Assembly (NCBI GenBank): GCA_027448945.1
Contig: DAIDMQ010000002.1
Location: 124,001 to 188,000, forward strand
Reading direction: 5' to 3'
DNA length: 64,000 nt
DNA from: Gallionellaceae bacterium
GTDB taxonomy: Bacteria; Pseudomonadota; Gammaproteobacteria; Burkholderiales; Gallionellaceae
The notes below the pieces were generated by a model that saw only the letters and a list, made by a program, of their open reading frames with translations, made no database searches and was not told where the DNA came from. Positions 1 through 10,892 of the stretch are shown one piece after another. Positions within the stretch are counted from its first letter, which is position 1. The number at the start of each line of letters is the position of its first letter. The position numbers and the translations under genes are program-made.

Positions 1-947
1 ACTGCACCGCGTTGGAATTCCCCCGAGACTTGGGTGACGCCTATGGGTAGCAAACTTTTGCCATCGCGCAGTGCGCGTGTCGCGCCTTCGTCTAGTACCA
101 GCGTGCCAGCGACTTGCAGATGGTCTGCCAGCCATTGTTTGCGAGCCGCCAATGTCAGAGTAGGGGCGGTCAGCAACGTGCCTATGGAATCGCCCTGCAT
201 CAGACGCAGCAACACATCATTTTCATGACCTGACGCGATTACAGTATGCGCGCCACTACGCGCAGCACGTTTGGCTGCGAGTATCTTGGTGAGCATGCCG
301 CCGCGACCGATAGTACTGCCTGCACCGCCGGCCATTGCTTCGAGCTTGGCGTTGCCTGCCTGCGCCTGGCTGACCAAAGTTGCATGGGGATCTTTGCGGG
401 GATCTGCGGTGTACAAGCCAGGCTGATCAGTGAGGATTATCAGTGCATCCGCATCAATCAGATTGGTAACCAGCGCGCCCAAAGTATCGTTGTCGCCGAA
501 TTTGATTTCATCGGTGACCACAGTGTCGTTCTCGTTGATGATAGGGATGACGCGCAGACCCAGCAATGTAGTCAGCGTGGCGCGTGCGTTCAGATAGCGT
601 TCACGGTCGACTAGGTCGGCATGGGTGAGCAAGACTTGGGCAGCATGTAATTGATGCTGGCGGAAGCAACTTTCATAAGCTTGTACCAAGCCCATCTGGC
701 CCACGGCTGCGGCCGCTTGTAATTCGTGTATCAGAGTCGGGCGGGTGCGCCATCCCAAACGCTGCATGCCTTCGGCAATCGCGCCAGAAGAGACCAGCAC
801 GACTTCGATGCCGCTGGCGTTGAGTGCTGCAATCTGGCGCGCCCATTTACCCAATGCATCCAGATCTAAACCGGCACCTTGATTGGTAACCAGGCTACTA
901 CCTACTTTGACGACAATACGTTTGCACGAAGTGAGGACGGTGTTCAT
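1..947 (-). CDS. proB: Glutamate 5-kinase, C-terminus cut by window edge
   Basis: ProB phosphorylates glutamate in the first step of proline synthesis. Reading leftwards from the ATG at 947-945, about 315 codons are open to the window edge. The amino-acid kinase domain begins with the lysine loop [10 protein letters not shown]. It also holds the INENDTV segment and the glycine-rich GRGGMLTK loop near residue 215. The last visible residues (GVTQVSGEF) are the start of the PUA domain usual in bacterial ProB (E. coli protein 367 residues), so roughly 50 residues lie outside the window. It sits 26 bp downstream of obgE on the same strand, the standard betaproteobacterial order, and is probably cotranscribed with it. 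Confidence 0.95.
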   Translation of the reverse strand, partial: MNTVLTSCKRIVVKVGSSLVTNQGAGLDLDALGKWARQIAALNASGIEVVLVSSGAIAEGMQRLGWRTRPTLIHELQAAAAVGQMGLVQAYESCFRQHQLHAAQVLLTHADLVDRERYLNARATLTTLLGLRVIPIINENDTVVTDEIKFGDNDTLGALVTNLIDADALIILTDQPGLYTADPRKDPHATLVSQAQAGNAKLEAMAGGAGSTIGRGGMLTKILAAKRAARSGAHTVIASGHENDVLLRLMQGDSIGTLLTAPTLTLAARKQWLADHLQVAGTLVLDEGATRALRDGKSLLPIGVTQVSGEFQRGA

Positions 948-973
948 GTGTATTTTTTGATGGCCTACGATAG

Positions 974-2044
<1,071 letters not shown>

Positions 2045-2258
2045 TTACCGTCAGATACCTCAAAAAATTCAAAATCCTAATGAAACATCTAGCCACTCCA
2101 CCAAGCACGATAACGCCTGTGCAAGTGGCTGTTTATAAGCGAGGTAGAGCGCGAAGAAAATTCAAGCGCACCGCATATTAACTTATATGTAAGCGATGAA
2201 ATTTTCTGAGCAATGCTGCTTCGCAACGGAGTTTGGATATTTAGCGATACCTTAAATG

Positions 2259-2291
2259 AAAACAGCCCTACCTTGACGATAGGGCTGTTTT
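2259..2291 (-). terminator. Rho-independent terminator after rplU-rpmA
   Basis: A perfect 12-bp inverted repeat (AAAACAGCCCTA at 2259-2270, TAGGGCTGTTTT at 2280-2291) with a 9-nt loop lies 17 bp past the rpmA stop. Read leftwards the hairpin ends in a short T run. It would separate the ribosomal-protein transcript from obgE-proB. Confidence 0.85.
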
Positions 2292-2307
2292 ATACCAAGG
2301 AGGCTGC

Positions 2308-2565
2308 TTACGCTGCGACGATGGATACTGTTCTACGCTTTTGTGCACCCTTAATGGCGAACACTACTTTGCCGGTGATCTTGGCAAACAGCGTGTGATC
2401 CTTGCCCATACCGACGTTGTCGCCAGGGTGGAATTCAGTACCGCGCTGACGCACGATGATGCTACCTGCGTTGATCAGTTCGCCGCCGTAACTCTTAACA
2501 CCCAATCGTTTCGAGTGCGAGTCGCGGCCGTTACTGGTACTACCTCCGCCTTTTTTCGATGCCAT
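2308..2565 (-). CDS. rpmA: 50S ribosomal protein L27
   Basis: L27 is a small basic protein of the large ribosomal subunit near the peptidyl-transferase centre. The 85-residue product starts [16 protein letters not shown], has the family core [22 protein letters not shown], here given as separate segments GVKSYGG and IIVRQRGT, and ends in a basic tail. It follows rplU by 15 bp in a two-gene operon closed by the hairpin at 2259-2291. The N-terminus is mature from the initiator, without the Firmicutes-type cleaved extension. Confidence 0.97.
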   Translation of the reverse strand: MASKKGGGSTSNGRDSHSKRLGVKSYGGELINAGSIIVRQRGTEFHPGDNVGMGKDHTLFAKITGKVVFAIKGAQKRRTVSIVAA

Positions 2566-2580
2566 GCTATGTGCTCCTTA

Positions 2581-2895
2581 TTATTTCGCAGAAATGCCGT
2601 CGATGCGGATCTCTGTGTAGTTTTGACGATGACCTTGATTCTTCTGGTAGTGCTTACGACGGCGCATCTTGAAGATGCGAACCTTGTCGCCACGACCATG
2701 AGAAACGATCGTTGCAGCTACGGAGGCGCCAGTCAACATAGGCTTGCCAACAGAAAGCTTGTCGCCGTCGGCTACCATCAGGACTTTGTCCAGAACGATA
2801 GCTGAGCCAACGTCGCCAGCCAGAATTTCTACTTTTAATGTTTCACCAGTAGTAACACGGTATTGCTTACCACCAGTTTTAATGACTGCGTACAT
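2581..2895 (-). CDS. rplU: 50S ribosomal protein L21
   Basis: L21 binds 23S rRNA in the large subunit. The 104-residue protein opens [14 protein letters not shown], the family hallmark, and carries the C-terminal basic signature [14 protein letters not shown]. Length matches the family (about 103). It is the first gene of rplU-rpmA and is preceded by a strong sigma-70-like promoter at 2934-2961. Confidence 0.97.
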   Translation of the reverse strand: MYAVIKTGGKQYRVTTGETLKVEILAGDVGSAIVLDKVLMVADGDKLSVGKPMLTGASVAATIVSHGRGDKVRIFKMRRRKHYQKNQGHRQNYTEIRIDGISAK

Positions 2896-2933
2896 AATAA
2901 CAACCTCTGAGTGCGGTTTTTGCGAAGGCGCGA

Positions 2934-2961
2934 ATTATACATAAATAATCGCCTCCGTCAA
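2934..2961 (-). promoter_or_regulatory. Predicted sigma-70 promoter of rplU-rpmA
   Basis: On the minus strand TTGACG (2961-2956) is followed after 16 bp by a perfect TATAAT (2939-2934). A GC-rich discriminator (TCGCGCC) comes next, and the rplU ATG is 39 bp beyond the -10 box. The GC-rich discriminator is typical of growth-rate-controlled promoters; that regulatory reading is inference. Confidence 0.75.
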
Positions 2962-3046
2962 AACCATTTTTTGGGAAAGATAAAACCCCTGTTTTCTTCA
3001 GTCCAGGCGGGTAGTTATATCCGGTCAGACTGACGATGTAACGGGG

Positions 3047-4303
3047 TCAGCGACGCATGGAATCGAAGAATTCGTTGTTATTCTTGGTCGCTTTGACCTT
3101 GTCCAACAGGAATTCCATCGCTTCCAACTCATCCATGGGGTAGAGCAATTTGCGCAACAGCCAGATACGCTGCAACACATCCGGTTTGATGAGCAATTCT
3201 TCTTTTCGGGTGCCGGAGCGATTCACATTGATTGCTGGATAGATGCGCTTTTCAGCCATGCGTCTGTCCAGATGAATCTCCATATTGCCCGTACCCTTGA
3301 ATTCTTCATAAATTACATCGTCCATGCGAGAACCCGTATCGATCAACGCAGTCGCGATGATAGTCAGTGAGCCGCCTTCTTCAATGTTGCGGGCAGCGCC
3401 AAAGAAACGCTTGGGGCGGTGCAAAGCGTTCGCATCCACGCCACCGGTCAATACCTTGCCGGATGATGGTATGACAGTGTTGTAAGCACGTGCCAAGCGG
3501 GTGATGGAGTCCAGCAGGATGACCACGTCCTTCTTGTGCTCGACCAAGCGCTTGGCTTTTTCCAGCACCATCTCGGCAACTTGGACGTGGCGGGTGGCAG
3601 GCTCATCAAATGTGGAGGCGACTACTTCGCCGCGCACGGTGCGGCTCATTTCGGTAACTTCCTCGGGGCGTTCGTCAATCAGCAGTACGATCAACGTTGC
3701 ATCTGGATTGTTCGCCGAGATCGAGTGTGCGATGTGTTGCAACATCACGGTCTTGCCGGACTTTGGCGATGCCACCAGCAAGCCGCGCTGGCCTTTGCCT
3801 ATCGGAGCGACGATGTCGATGATGCGACCGGTGACGTTCTCTTCTGCGCGGATGTCGCGCTCCAGCTTGAGCGGTTGGGTCGGGAAGAGTGGCGTCAGAT
3901 TCTCGAACAGAATCTTATTTTTGGTATTTTCAGGCGGTTCGTCATTCACCTTGTCGACTTTGACCAGTGCCACGTAACGCTCGCCGTCCTTGGGGGTGCG
4001 TATCTCGCCCTCTATGGTGTCACCGGTATGCAGATTGAAACGACGTATTTGGCTGGGGCTGACGTATATGTCGTCAGGACCGGCTAGGTAAGAAGTATCT
4101 GGGGAGCGCAGGAAGCCGAAGCCGTCCGGCAATATCTCCAGCGTACCGTCGCCGAAAATAGCTTCACCTTTTTTTGCCTGACTTTTGAGCAAAGCAAAGA
4201 TTAGATCTTGCTTGCGCATACGGTTGGCATTTTCGATTTGATTGGCCGCAGCCATTTCAACGAGTTCGGTGACGTGTTTGAGTTTTATGTCGGATAGATG
4301 CAT
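3047..4303 (-). CDS. rho: Transcription termination factor Rho
   Basis: Rho is the hexameric RNA-dependent ATPase that terminates transcription. The 418-residue product has the N-terminal Rho-N helix bundle (about residues 1-45) and the cold-shock-like RNA-binding domain (segment [18 protein letters not shown]). Its RecA-like motor has Walker A SPKSGKT and Walker [17 protein letters not shown]. Length equals that of the E. coli protein (419). It lies downstream of trxA on the same strand, a common proteobacterial pair. No clear Shine-Dalgarno precedes the ATG at 4303; the start is chosen by the family N-terminus MHLSD. Confidence 0.97.
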   Translation of the reverse strand: MHLSDIKLKHVTELVEMAAANQIENANRMRKQDLIFALLKSQAKKGEAIFGDGTLEILPDGFGFLRSPDTSYLAGPDDIYVSPSQIRRFNLHTGDTIEGEIRTPKDGERYVALVKVDKVNDEPPENTKNKILFENLTPLFPTQPLKLERDIRAEENVTGRIIDIVAPIGKGQRGLLVASPKSGKTVMLQHIAHSISANNPDATLIVLLIDERPEEVTEMSRTVRGEVVASTFDEPATRHVQVAEMVLEKAKRLVEHKKDVVILLDSITRLARAYNTVIPSSGKVLTGGVDANALHRPKRFFGAARNIEEGGSLTIIATALIDTGSRMDDVIYEEFKGTGNMEIHLDRRMAEKRIYPAINVNRSGTRKEELLIKPDVLQRIWLLRKLLYPMDELEAMEFLLDKVKATKNNNEFFDSMRR

Positions 4304-4423
4304 AGCGATGCGTGAGGTTGTCGAGGAGAGAAGGAGAGAGTTGAATCAGAAGGTGTTGCTACACCAGCAAGGCCTAATTATTTATAGGTATTAGTAGGCA
4401 ATGCCGGTGCGACACTAAACGTA

Positions 4424-4750
4424 TTAAATGTGGCTGTCAATAAAAGCAGTCAATTGAGATTTGGATAATGCACCGACTTTAGTCGCCTCAATGTTGCCGT
4501 TCTTGAACAACATCAGAGTGGGGATGCCGCGGATGCCGAACTTGGCTGGCGTTTGTTGGTTTTCATCGACGTTTAACTTGGCCACAGTCAAGCGACCCGC
4601 GTATTCTTTGGAGATTTCATCCAGGATAGGGGCAATCATGCGGCAAGGACCGCACCATTCAGCCCAATAGTCTACTAATACTGGCAAAGGTGCTTGAAGT
4701 ACGGCTGCGTCGAATGTTGCATCAGAAACGTAATTGATATGTTCGCTCAT
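4424..4750 (-). CDS. trxA: Thioredoxin 1
   Basis: Cytoplasmic disulfide reductase of 108 residues, the usual thioredoxin length. The active site WCGPC lies in [13 protein letters not shown] around residues 32-36. The cis-proline loop is [11 protein letters not shown]. It sits 120 bp upstream of rho in the same orientation. The 239-bp gap on its upstream side (4751-4989) holds no gene that I can support. Confidence 0.97.
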   Translation of the reverse strand: MSEHINYVSDATFDAAVLQAPLPVLVDYWAEWCGPCRMIAPILDEISKEYAGRLTVAKLNVDENQQTPAKFGIRGIPTLMLFKNGNIEATKVGALSKSQLTAFIDSHI

Positions 4751-4989
4751 TAGTGAGATCTCGCTATGTGTATGGTTAGTGGAATTGCAGGAATACTAGA
4801 GAGGTTTTTTGCATTGGTCGCAATCCTATCTAAAAAATGGCTGGCTGTGAAGCGGGAAAACATAATCTTGCTTACTCCTTGAATTTCCAGCTTGTTTGGT
4901 TTTTTGTTTGATTGTGCAGTATTAGTTCACGTTATCGTGTTGATAAGTGTGCTACAGGCGCCATTAGTTAGTGGGGGGTGTCATGGCAA

Positions 4990-5289
4990 TTATTTCGTCG
5001 CAAATCTTTCGGCCAATGCTCGTAGCGATCTAAAGCCACCCCACAACTTAATGCCAGTTCTAATCGTCTCCCATACTCTTTTGCGGCGTATCAATATAAA
5101 GCTGATAGCGCCAGCGGTGAGTGCGGGGTGGCGACGTAAAGTGCGAATAGCATTGATACCTTGTTCTATTAAACTTAGGGGAGGTTGCCAAGTTGCGGAG
5201 AGTTTATGCAACTGCGTGCGTTGATCTGCGATACGTTGCAGTATCACTCCCTTTTGCTGCGCCAAAGCTGTTCGCTGGTCACTCATCAT
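4990..5289 (-). CDS. YqjK-like small membrane-associated protein
   Basis: The product has 99 residues and no catalytic motif. It has a polar N-terminal helix (DQRTALAQQKGVILQRIADQ), a moderately hydrophobic segment (ALTAGAISFILI) and a basic C-terminal half. It resembles the YqjK family that follows YqjE in enterobacteria; that is an assignment by context and general appearance. The start overlaps the end of the preceding yqjE-like gene by 11 bp, so it is the third gene of a translationally coupled trio. Two adjacent ATG codons (5289 and 5286) are possible. Confidence 0.6.
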   Translation of the reverse strand: MMSDQRTALAQQKGVILQRIADQRTQLHKLSATWQPPLSLIEQGINAIRTLRRHPALTAGAISFILIRRKRVWETIRTGIKLWGGFRSLRALAERFATK

Positions 5290-5659
5290 TCGCGTGTAGT
5301 TGCTTATGGTCCTGCTGTAATTCAGCCAAGCTGGCTGAAAATAATTTTGAGCTGCTGCTCAATATCGACTTGAGCCCAAGTAGGCTGAGTATCCCGGCAA
5401 GGGCGAAAAGTACAGTCAGCAAGCCCAGTGCTGTGAGTCTATGTTCATCCCAAAATAATATGATGATGAAAATCACTATCAATACACACGCAATCGTCAG
5501 GCTGATTGCGGCACAATAGGCATAGAAGAGTATTTGTAGTAATCGCAGACGCTCTTCCGCCCACTCATTCGCCAATAACTCCAAGCGTGTCGCGGCAATT
5601 TCTGTCAGCGTACCGAGCAAACGGCGTAAAGAAGCCATCAGCCCATTGCCTTCAGGCAT
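5279..5659 (-). CDS. YqjE-like phage-holin-superfamily III membrane protein
   Basis: I place the start at ATG 5659 (MPEGNGLMASLRRLL), 2 bp after the stop of the DUF883 gene. The longer open frame to 5731 overlaps that gene and has no family similarity. The 126-residue product has an amphipathic N-terminal helix (TEIAATRLELLANEWAEER). Two strong transmembrane segments follow (about residues 45-70 and 77-100). This matches the YqjE/holin superfamily III layout. The family is usually encoded with YqjD-like ribosome-anchoring proteins and induced in stationary phase; its exact role is unknown. Confidence 0.75.
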   Translation of the reverse strand: MPEGNGLMASLRRLLGTLTEIAATRLELLANEWAEERLRLLQILFYAYCAAISLTIACVLIVIFIIILFWDEHRLTALGLLTVLFALAGILSLLGLKSILSSSSKLFSASLAELQQDHKQLHANDE

Positions 5660-5661
5660 GT

Positions 5662-5982
5662 TCAGCGCCCTCGCGAGATCAACATGCCCACGATCAGTCC
5701 TATACCGGCACTCACGCCCACCGCTTTCCATGGATTCTCATGGACATATTGATCGGTAGCCTTTGCTGCTTGTTTGGTCTTATCCATAACAATATGTTCT
5801 GCTTCGGCAAGTTTTGATTTTGCCGACTCCAAGTTTGCCTGGATGCGCTCTCTGGCTGCACTGACCTTTTCGCCAGCCTGTCCAGCTGTGGCGCGTAATA
5901 ATTCTTCAGCATCGTTCACGACCATGCGCATATCCTGTAGCAATTTATCCTTGCCGATATTTGGTGAGTTTTCTGCATTCAT
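5662..5982 (-). CDS. DUF883 protein, ElaB/YqjD family
   Basis: The 106-residue protein has a long charged helical region (residues about 10-80, rich in Lys, Glu, Ala). A C-terminal glycine-zipper membrane anchor, VGVSAGIGLIVGMLISRGR, follows. This is the ElaB/YqjD/DUF883 plan. E. coli YqjD is a tail-anchored inner-membrane protein that binds ribosomes in stationary phase. AAGGAGA precedes the ATG at 5982. It heads the trio with the YqjE- and YqjK-like genes. Confidence 0.85.
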   Translation of the reverse strand: MNAENSPNIGKDKLLQDMRMVVNDAEELLRATAGQAGEKVSAARERIQANLESAKSKLAEAEHIVMDKTKQAAKATDQYVHENPWKAVGVSAGIGLIVGMLISRGR

Positions 5983-6201
5983 GATGTTCTCCTTATAAAT
6001 TGATTAACCGAGTTACAAGCTCAACTTAGTCCGGCATTAACCCTAGGTCCTATGCTACTACTTTGAGTCTGCATTGCAATTTTTTATCTCCCAAGTATGG
6101 TTGGAGGGTGTGGCGTCACGCTATATGTGTAGTAGAAGACAAAAATTAGCCCTGTGTCTATGGCTTCGGTAGAATGCCGCTCTTTGGCAAGCTGGGGGTT
6201 C

Positions 6202-6432
6202 ATGATGGTCGCAAAATCACAAAAGACACTCGGCTTTGAAGCGGCGATGACGGAGTTGGAGACTCTGGTCGCCGATATGGAAGCTGGCAAGCTCTCTTTG
6301 GAAGATGCGTTGAGCGCCTATAAACGGGGTGCGGAGTTGTTGGCGTTCTGCCGCACTCGCTTGGATGATGCGCAGCAACAAGTGCGCGTGTTGGAAGAAG
6401 GTGTTTTGAAAGATTTCGAGGCAGGTCTATGA
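6202..6432 (+). CDS. xseB: Exodeoxyribonuclease VII small subunit
   Basis: XseB joins XseA to form exonuclease VII, which degrades single-stranded DNA. The start is ATG 6202, 3 bp after a GGGGG ribosome site; a GTG at 6154 would add 16 unrelated residues. The 76-residue product has the family signature FEAAMTELETLVADMEAGKL and SLEDALSAYKRG. Its stop overlaps the ispA start (ATGA), so the genes are translationally coupled as in many proteobacteria. The xseA partner is not in the window. Confidence 0.93.
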   Translation: MMVAKSQKTLGFEAAMTELETLVADMEAGKLSLEDALSAYKRGAELLAFCRTRLDDAQQQVRVLEEGVLKDFEAGL

Positions 6433-7319
6433 GTGTAGATTTTCAGGGCTGGACGAATACTCATCTTGCCCGTTTTGAAGTGGTGTTGGAAGGACTGTTG
6501 CCTTCGGCTGATGCGGCACCACAGCGATTGCATGAAGCAATGCGATATTCAGTGCTTCAAGGCGGTAAGCGTGTGAGGCCACTATTGGCGTTCGCCGCTG
6601 CAGAGATGGTAGGCGCGCAATTGTCACGCGCGCACATCGCTGCTACTGCCGTGGAGTTGGTACATGCTTATTCTTTGGTGCATGACGATATGCCCTGCAT
6701 GGATGATGATGTACTGCGCCGTGGCAAGCCGACCTGTCACGTGCAATTCGATGAGGCGACCGCTTTATTGGTGGGCGACAGTCTGCAGACCTTGGCCTTC
6801 CAGTTATTAGCTGATCATCAGCTGAACGATGTGGCTTCCCGTCAATTGGAAATGGTCAAATTGCTGGCGATTGCAAGCGGCTCACGCGGCATGGCTGGAG
6901 GACAGGCGATAGATCTAGCGAGTGTGGGCAAGTCATTGAGTGTGCCCGAGCTGGAATTTATGCATATCCACAAGACCGGTGCATTGATACGTGCGGCTAT
7001 CCTGCTGGGTGCGAATTGTGGGAATCCTAGTGATGAGCAACTCGCCAAGCTGGATCATTTCGGCAAATGTGTAGGCCTGGCATTTCAAGTGGTCGATGAC
7101 GTGCTGGACGCGGAAGCGGATACCGCTACGCTGGGCAAGACCGCTGGCAAAGACGCCGACAACGATAAGCCCACTTATGTGACGCTGTTGGGCGTACAAG
7201 CGGCCAAAGAGATGGCCAAACAATTACATCAGGATGCTCTGGAAAGTCTGTCCGGCTTTGGCGACTCTGCCCAGCATTTACGTGACTTGGCGGATTTCAT
7301 CGTGTTGAGAAAGTACTGA
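6429..7319 (+). CDS. ispA: Farnesyl diphosphate synthase (geranyltranstransferase)
   Basis: IspA condenses isopentenyl diphosphate with dimethylallyl and geranyl diphosphates to make farnesyl diphosphate. It supplies quinone and undecaprenyl synthesis. The 296-residue protein has the first aspartate-rich motif [10 protein letters not shown] near residue 84 and the second [12 protein letters not shown] near 222. It also has the GGKRVRP substrate loop near the N-terminus. It lies between xseB (4-bp overlap) and dxs (1-bp gap), so precursor synthesis and chain elongation are made from one transcript. Confidence 0.96.
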   Translation: MSVDFQGWTNTHLARFEVVLEGLLPSADAAPQRLHEAMRYSVLQGGKRVRPLLAFAAAEMVGAQLSRAHIAATAVELVHAYSLVHDDMPCMDDDVLRRGKPTCHVQFDEATALLVGDSLQTLAFQLLADHQLNDVASRQLEMVKLLAIASGSRGMAGGQAIDLASVGKSLSVPELEFMHIHKTGALIRAAILLGANCGNPSDEQLAKLDHFGKCVGLAFQVVDDVLDAEADTATLGKTAGKDADNDKPTYVTLLGVQAAKEMAKQLHQDALESLSGFGDSAQHLRDLADFIVLRKY

Positions 7320-7320
7320 T

Positions 7321-9165
7321 ATGTATGCCTTGCTCAATACCATAGCGAGTCCGGCTGATCTGCGCCTACTTGCTCGTGAACAATTACCTCAATTGGCGAC
7401 TGAATTGCGCGAGTTTCTGGTCGAGTCAGTTAGCAAGACCGGTGGGCATCTATCTTCCAATCTGGGGACGGTGGAGCTGACTATCGCGCTGCACTATATA
7501 TATGACACTCCCGAAGATCGTCTTGTTTGGGACGTGGGTCATCAGACTTATGTGCACAAGATATTGACGGGTCGCCGAGCGGCGATGAGTACATTGCGTA
7601 TGGCGGGCGGAATCGCAGGTTTTCCCAAGCGCGAAGAAAGTCCTTACGACACATTTGGTACTGGGCACTCCAGTACCTCTATCAGTGCCGCGTTGGGGAT
7701 GGCGGTAACAGCACAGTTGTCTGGTAGCGAACGACGCGCAGTCGCCATTATAGGCGACGGTGCGATGACGGGTGGAATGGCGTTCGAAGCATTGAATAAT
7801 GCGGGTGCGATGGACGCAAATATGTTGGTCATACTCAATGACAACGACATGTCCATCTCCAAGCCGGTAGGCGCGCTTAACAACTATCTTGCTAAGCTGA
7901 TGTCCGGACGCTTCTATTCGGCCTTCCGTAGCACCGGTGAAAAAGCCCTGCGTGGTATCCCCACCGTGCATGAGTTCGCTAAACGCGCGGAAGAGCATGT
8001 TAAAGGTATGGTCACGCCGGGTACTTTGTTCGAAGAATTCGGTTTCAACTACATCGGCCCTATCGATGGACACGACATCAATGTGTTGCTCGATACACTG
8101 AGTAACATCCGTCAGCTTAAAGGCCCGCAGTTCCTGCACATCGTCACTCAGAAAGGTAAGGGTTACGACAAAGCAGAAGCAGACTGCCTGCTCTACCACG
8201 GGGTGAGCAAGTTCGATCGTACCAACGGCATCGTGGCCAAGCCCAGTAGCAATCCCACTTACACCCAAGTGTTCGGTCAGTGGTTGTGCGATATGGCGGA
8301 GCAAGATGTGCGCGTGGTCGGTATCACACCGGCAATGTGTGAAGGTTCGGGTATGCAGGCGTTCGCGGCCAAGTTTGAATCCCGATATTTCGATGTTGGC
8401 ATTGCCGAGCAGCACGCTTTGACCTTTGCGGCTGGCATGGCTTGCGATGGTAGCAAGCCAGTAGTGGCGATTTATTCGACCTTTTTGCAACGCGCTTACG
8501 ACCAATTGATACACGACATCGCCATTCAAAATCTGCCGGTGTTGCTGGCGATAGATCGCGGCGGTTTGGTGGGTGCGGATGGCGCGACCCATGCGGGTAG
8601 TTTCGATCTAAGTTTTTTGCGTTGTGTTCCAAATATGACGGTGATGACGCCGGCAGACGAAAACGAATGTCGCCAGATGCTTTATACCGCGATACAAATG
8701 GAAAGCCCTACCGCAGTTCGTTATCCGCGTGGTAGCGGGCCGGGTGTGGCGACTAAGCAGGAGATGGTCGCTTTGACTGTCGGCAAAGCCGAGTTGCGAC
8801 GTTCAGGCAAACGTGTCGCTATCTTGGCATTCGGTTCGATGCTCGCACCCAGTTTGCAAGCGGGTGAGACCTTGGATGCGACCGTGGTTAACATGCGCTT
8901 TGTCAAACCTCTAGATGTTGATATGGTCGCGCAAGTCGCCAGAAATCATGAGCTCTTGGTTTGCGTTGAAGAAAATGTGGTGCAAGGCGGGGCTGGCAGC
9001 GCAGTCGCAGAATGTCTAAATACCTTAGGTCTGCATACCCTTTTGCTGCAACTGGGATTGCCCGATCACTTCATCGAACAAGGTGACCCTGTACAGATGC
9101 TGGCCGATTGCGGTTTGGATGCCCGGGGTATTGCTGCTGCAATAAAGTCCAAATTGGTTGAGTAA
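7321..9165 (+). CDS. dxs: 1-deoxy-D-xylulose-5-phosphate synthase
   Basis: Dxs makes deoxyxylulose 5-phosphate from pyruvate and glyceraldehyde 3-phosphate, committing carbon to the MEP isoprenoid pathway. The 614 residues show the thiamine-diphosphate motif [18 protein letters not shown] and the N-terminal [18 protein letters not shown]. The pyrimidine-domain segment is [17 protein letters not shown]. The transketolase C-terminal domain begins near residue 490. Slightly shorter than E. coli Dxs (620). Cotranscribed with xseB and ispA; the folE2 promoter overlaps its stop codon. Confidence 0.97.
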   Translation: MYALLNTIASPADLRLLAREQLPQLATELREFLVESVSKTGGHLSSNLGTVELTIALHYIYDTPEDRLVWDVGHQTYVHKILTGRRAAMSTLRMAGGIAGFPKREESPYDTFGTGHSSTSISAALGMAVTAQLSGSERRAVAIIGDGAMTGGMAFEALNNAGAMDANMLVILNDNDMSISKPVGALNNYLAKLMSGRFYSAFRSTGEKALRGIPTVHEFAKRAEEHVKGMVTPGTLFEEFGFNYIGPIDGHDINVLLDTLSNIRQLKGPQFLHIVTQKGKGYDKAEADCLLYHGVSKFDRTNGIVAKPSSNPTYTQVFGQWLCDMAEQDVRVVGITPAMCEGSGMQAFAAKFESRYFDVGIAEQHALTFAAGMACDGSKPVVAIYSTFLQRAYDQLIHDIAIQNLPVLLAIDRGGLVGADGATHAGSFDLSFLRCVPNMTVMTPADENECRQMLYTAIQMESPTAVRYPRGSGPGVATKQEMVALTVGKAELRRSGKRVAILAFGSMLAPSLQAGETLDATVVNMRFVKPLDVDMVAQVARNHELLVCVEENVVQGGAGSAVAECLNTLGLHTLLLQLGLPDHFIEQGDPVQMLADCGLDARGIAAAIKSKLVE

Positions 9166-9187
9166 ATTCATCGGGAATTGATATAAT
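9158..9187 (+). promoter_or_regulatory. Predicted promoter of folE2
   Basis: TTGAGT (9158-9163), 18 bp, then a perfect TATAAT (9182-9187), 34 bp before the folE2 ATG. The -35 box lies across the end of dxs. The -10 box sits in a small palindrome ATTGAT-ATA-ATCAAT (9179-9193) that could be an operator. It does not look like a Zur box. Confidence 0.65.
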
Positions 9188-9221
9188 CAATCCTCGCAGA
9201 ACAGAATAATGAAAGTTTGCT

Positions 9222-10025
9222 ATGAACAGTCCTGATAAGAATGCCATCCCAGATGTGCAAAATTCGGCCGATATACGTCACATTGCGATCAACCGCGTCG
9301 GTATCAAAGGTATACGCCATCCGGTCAAGGTGAAAGACAAGAGCGTGGGCATTCAGCACACGGTCGCCACTTTCAATATGTATGTGCATCTGCCGCATAA
9401 TTTCAAAGGCACGCATATGTCGCGTTTTGTTGAGATATTGAACGAGCATGAGCGCGAAATATCGGTCGAATCGTTCGAGAGCATACTGAACGAGATGGTG
9501 GATCGTCTTGAAGCGAAGTCTGGCTACATCGAGATGAACTTCCCTTACTTCGTCAATAAGACCGCACCCGTGTCGGGTGTACAGAGTTTGCTCGATTACG
9601 ACGTCACGCTGATAGGTGAAATTGTCGAGGGCAAGGCACGCATGACGCTCAAGGTCTTAGTGCCTGTCACCAGTTTGTGCCCCTGCTCCAAAAAGATCTC
9701 CGAGCGTGGTGCGCACAATCAACGTTCTCACGTCACACTTACTTTGCGTACCAACAGCTTTGTTTGGATAGAGGACGTGGTGCGTATTGCTGAAGAACAG
9801 GCTTCGTGCGAACTATATGGTCTGCTCAAGCGTCCGGATGAGAAGCATGTCACCGAACGCGCTTATGACAATCCTAAGTTCGTTGAAGACATGGTGCGTG
9901 ATGTGGCTGCGGTGCTGAATGCCGATGAGCGTATCGATGCCTACATCGTGGAGTCTGAAAACTTCGAATCCATCCATAACCATTCAGCCTACGCGCTGAT
10001 CGAGCGAGACAAGAAGCAGAGCTAA
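9222..10025 (+). CDS. folE2: GTP cyclohydrolase IB (FolE2)
   Basis: FolE2 converts GTP to dihydroneopterin triphosphate, opening folate (and queuosine) synthesis, and replaces zinc-dependent FolE in many bacteria. The 267-residue protein has the metal-binding [22 protein letters not shown] segment, quoted here as [12 protein letters not shown] plus GAHNQ, around residues 148-165. The C-terminal [13 protein letters not shown] is also present. Start ATG 9222 lies 34 bp after a good promoter. In some bacteria folE2 is Zur-controlled; I do not see a Zur site here. No other folate gene is next to it, but folK is 2.7 kb downstream. Confidence 0.93.
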   Translation: MNSPDKNAIPDVQNSADIRHIAINRVGIKGIRHPVKVKDKSVGIQHTVATFNMYVHLPHNFKGTHMSRFVEILNEHEREISVESFESILNEMVDRLEAKSGYIEMNFPYFVNKTAPVSGVQSLLDYDVTLIGEIVEGKARMTLKVLVPVTSLCPCSKKISERGAHNQRSHVTLTLRTNSFVWIEDVVRIAEEQASCELYGLLKRPDEKHVTERAYDNPKFVEDMVRDVAAVLNADERIDAYIVESENFESIHNHSAYALIERDKKQS

Positions 10026-10095
10026 GGATTTGGGATGCGGGATTTAGTTAATGGCGGCGCACTGTTCTCCTGCATCCTGATTTCCGAATCCTAAT

Positions 10096-10812
10096 ATGAA
10101 ACCCATCGCTATCTTTCGTCACGTCGCCATCGAAGGGCCCGGCTATCTGGCTGAGTTCTTAGATGCGAAAAATGTCCCATGGCAACTGGTCGCCATAGAC
10201 CGAGGTGATGCTTTACCCCAAGATGTCTCTGCTTATTCCGCACTGGTATTCATGGGCGGGCCTATGAGTGTCAACGACGATCTGCCTTGGATAGACCCTG
10301 TATTGAAACTGATACGTGCTGCAGTCGCAGCTGATATGCCGGTGTTGGGTCATTGCCTGGGCGGTCAGCTGATTTCTAAAGCCTTGGGTGGAGTGGTGAC
10401 GCGCAACCCACATAAAGAGATAGGCTGGGGAGTGGTTGAGGCAGCGGATAACCCCGCTGCGCAGCAATGGTTGGGTGATACCCGCGCCTTCACTGCCTTT
10501 CATTGGCATGGCGAGACATTTTCACTTCCACCTGAAGCTATCCCGCTTCTGTCCAGTGCGGCCTGTACCCATCAAGCTTACGTGCGTGGCAATACACTAG
10601 CGCTGCAATGTCATGTGGAAATGACAGCGGATATGGTGGCGGATTGGTGTGAGGTGGGGGCTGAAGAGATGGCTAACGATAGCAGCCCTTATGTGCAGTC
10701 TGCGGAACAGATTAAGTCCTTGTCCGCACAGCATTTTCCTGAAATGAAAAAAATCGCTCATCGCCTGTATACCAAATGGTTGACTCCTGCGTTAAACTCT
10801 TCCGCGTCGTAG
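10096..10812 (+). CDS. Class I glutamine amidotransferase-like protein
   Basis: The 238-residue protein has the GATase1 fold with the complete triad. The nucleophile Cys is in GHCLGGQLISKALGG (about residue 88), His is in FHWHGETFSLP, and the final His-Glu is in LQCHVEMTADM. The oxyanion strand is FMGGPMSVNDD. This is the GMP-synthase-like stand-alone amidotransferase group (YLR126C/GuaA-like), possibly acting on gamma-glutamyl compounds; the substrate cannot be told from sequence. Its start is ATG 10096, and the 70-bp gap after folE2 holds only an imperfect GGATT/AATCC dyad. Confidence 0.8.
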   Translation: MKPIAIFRHVAIEGPGYLAEFLDAKNVPWQLVAIDRGDALPQDVSAYSALVFMGGPMSVNDDLPWIDPVLKLIRAAVAADMPVLGHCLGGQLISKALGGVVTRNPHKEIGWGVVEAADNPAAQQWLGDTRAFTAFHWHGETFSLPPEAIPLLSSAACTHQAYVRGNTLALQCHVEMTADMVADWCEVGAEEMANDSSPYVQSAEQIKSLSAQHFPEMKKIAHRLYTKWLTPALNSSAS

Positions 10813-10892
10813 AGTAGAGGAATGCAACACGCACTCTCGACCTTGTACTTTCGTTCATTTGTAACGTTATTTTAATTACTAGGGAGAACTTC

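Noticed and set aside
7450-8592. A 380-codon open frame on the strand opposite dxs
   Set aside because: It lies wholly within dxs, whose product matches its family throughout. The antisense product is rich in His/Arg/Gln with no domain, a typical shadow of GC-rich coding sequence.
9179-9193. Palindrome over the folE2 -10 box as a Zur operator
   Set aside because: The arms ATTGAT/ATCAAT do not resemble the Zur consensus, and a six-base palindrome with a 3-bp spacer in AT-rich promoter DNA is easily found by chance.
10026-10091. Imperfect dyad GGATT...AATCC between folE2 and the amidotransferase gene
   Set aside because: Pairing is broken by several mismatches and there is no T run, so neither a terminator nor a defined repeat can be supported.
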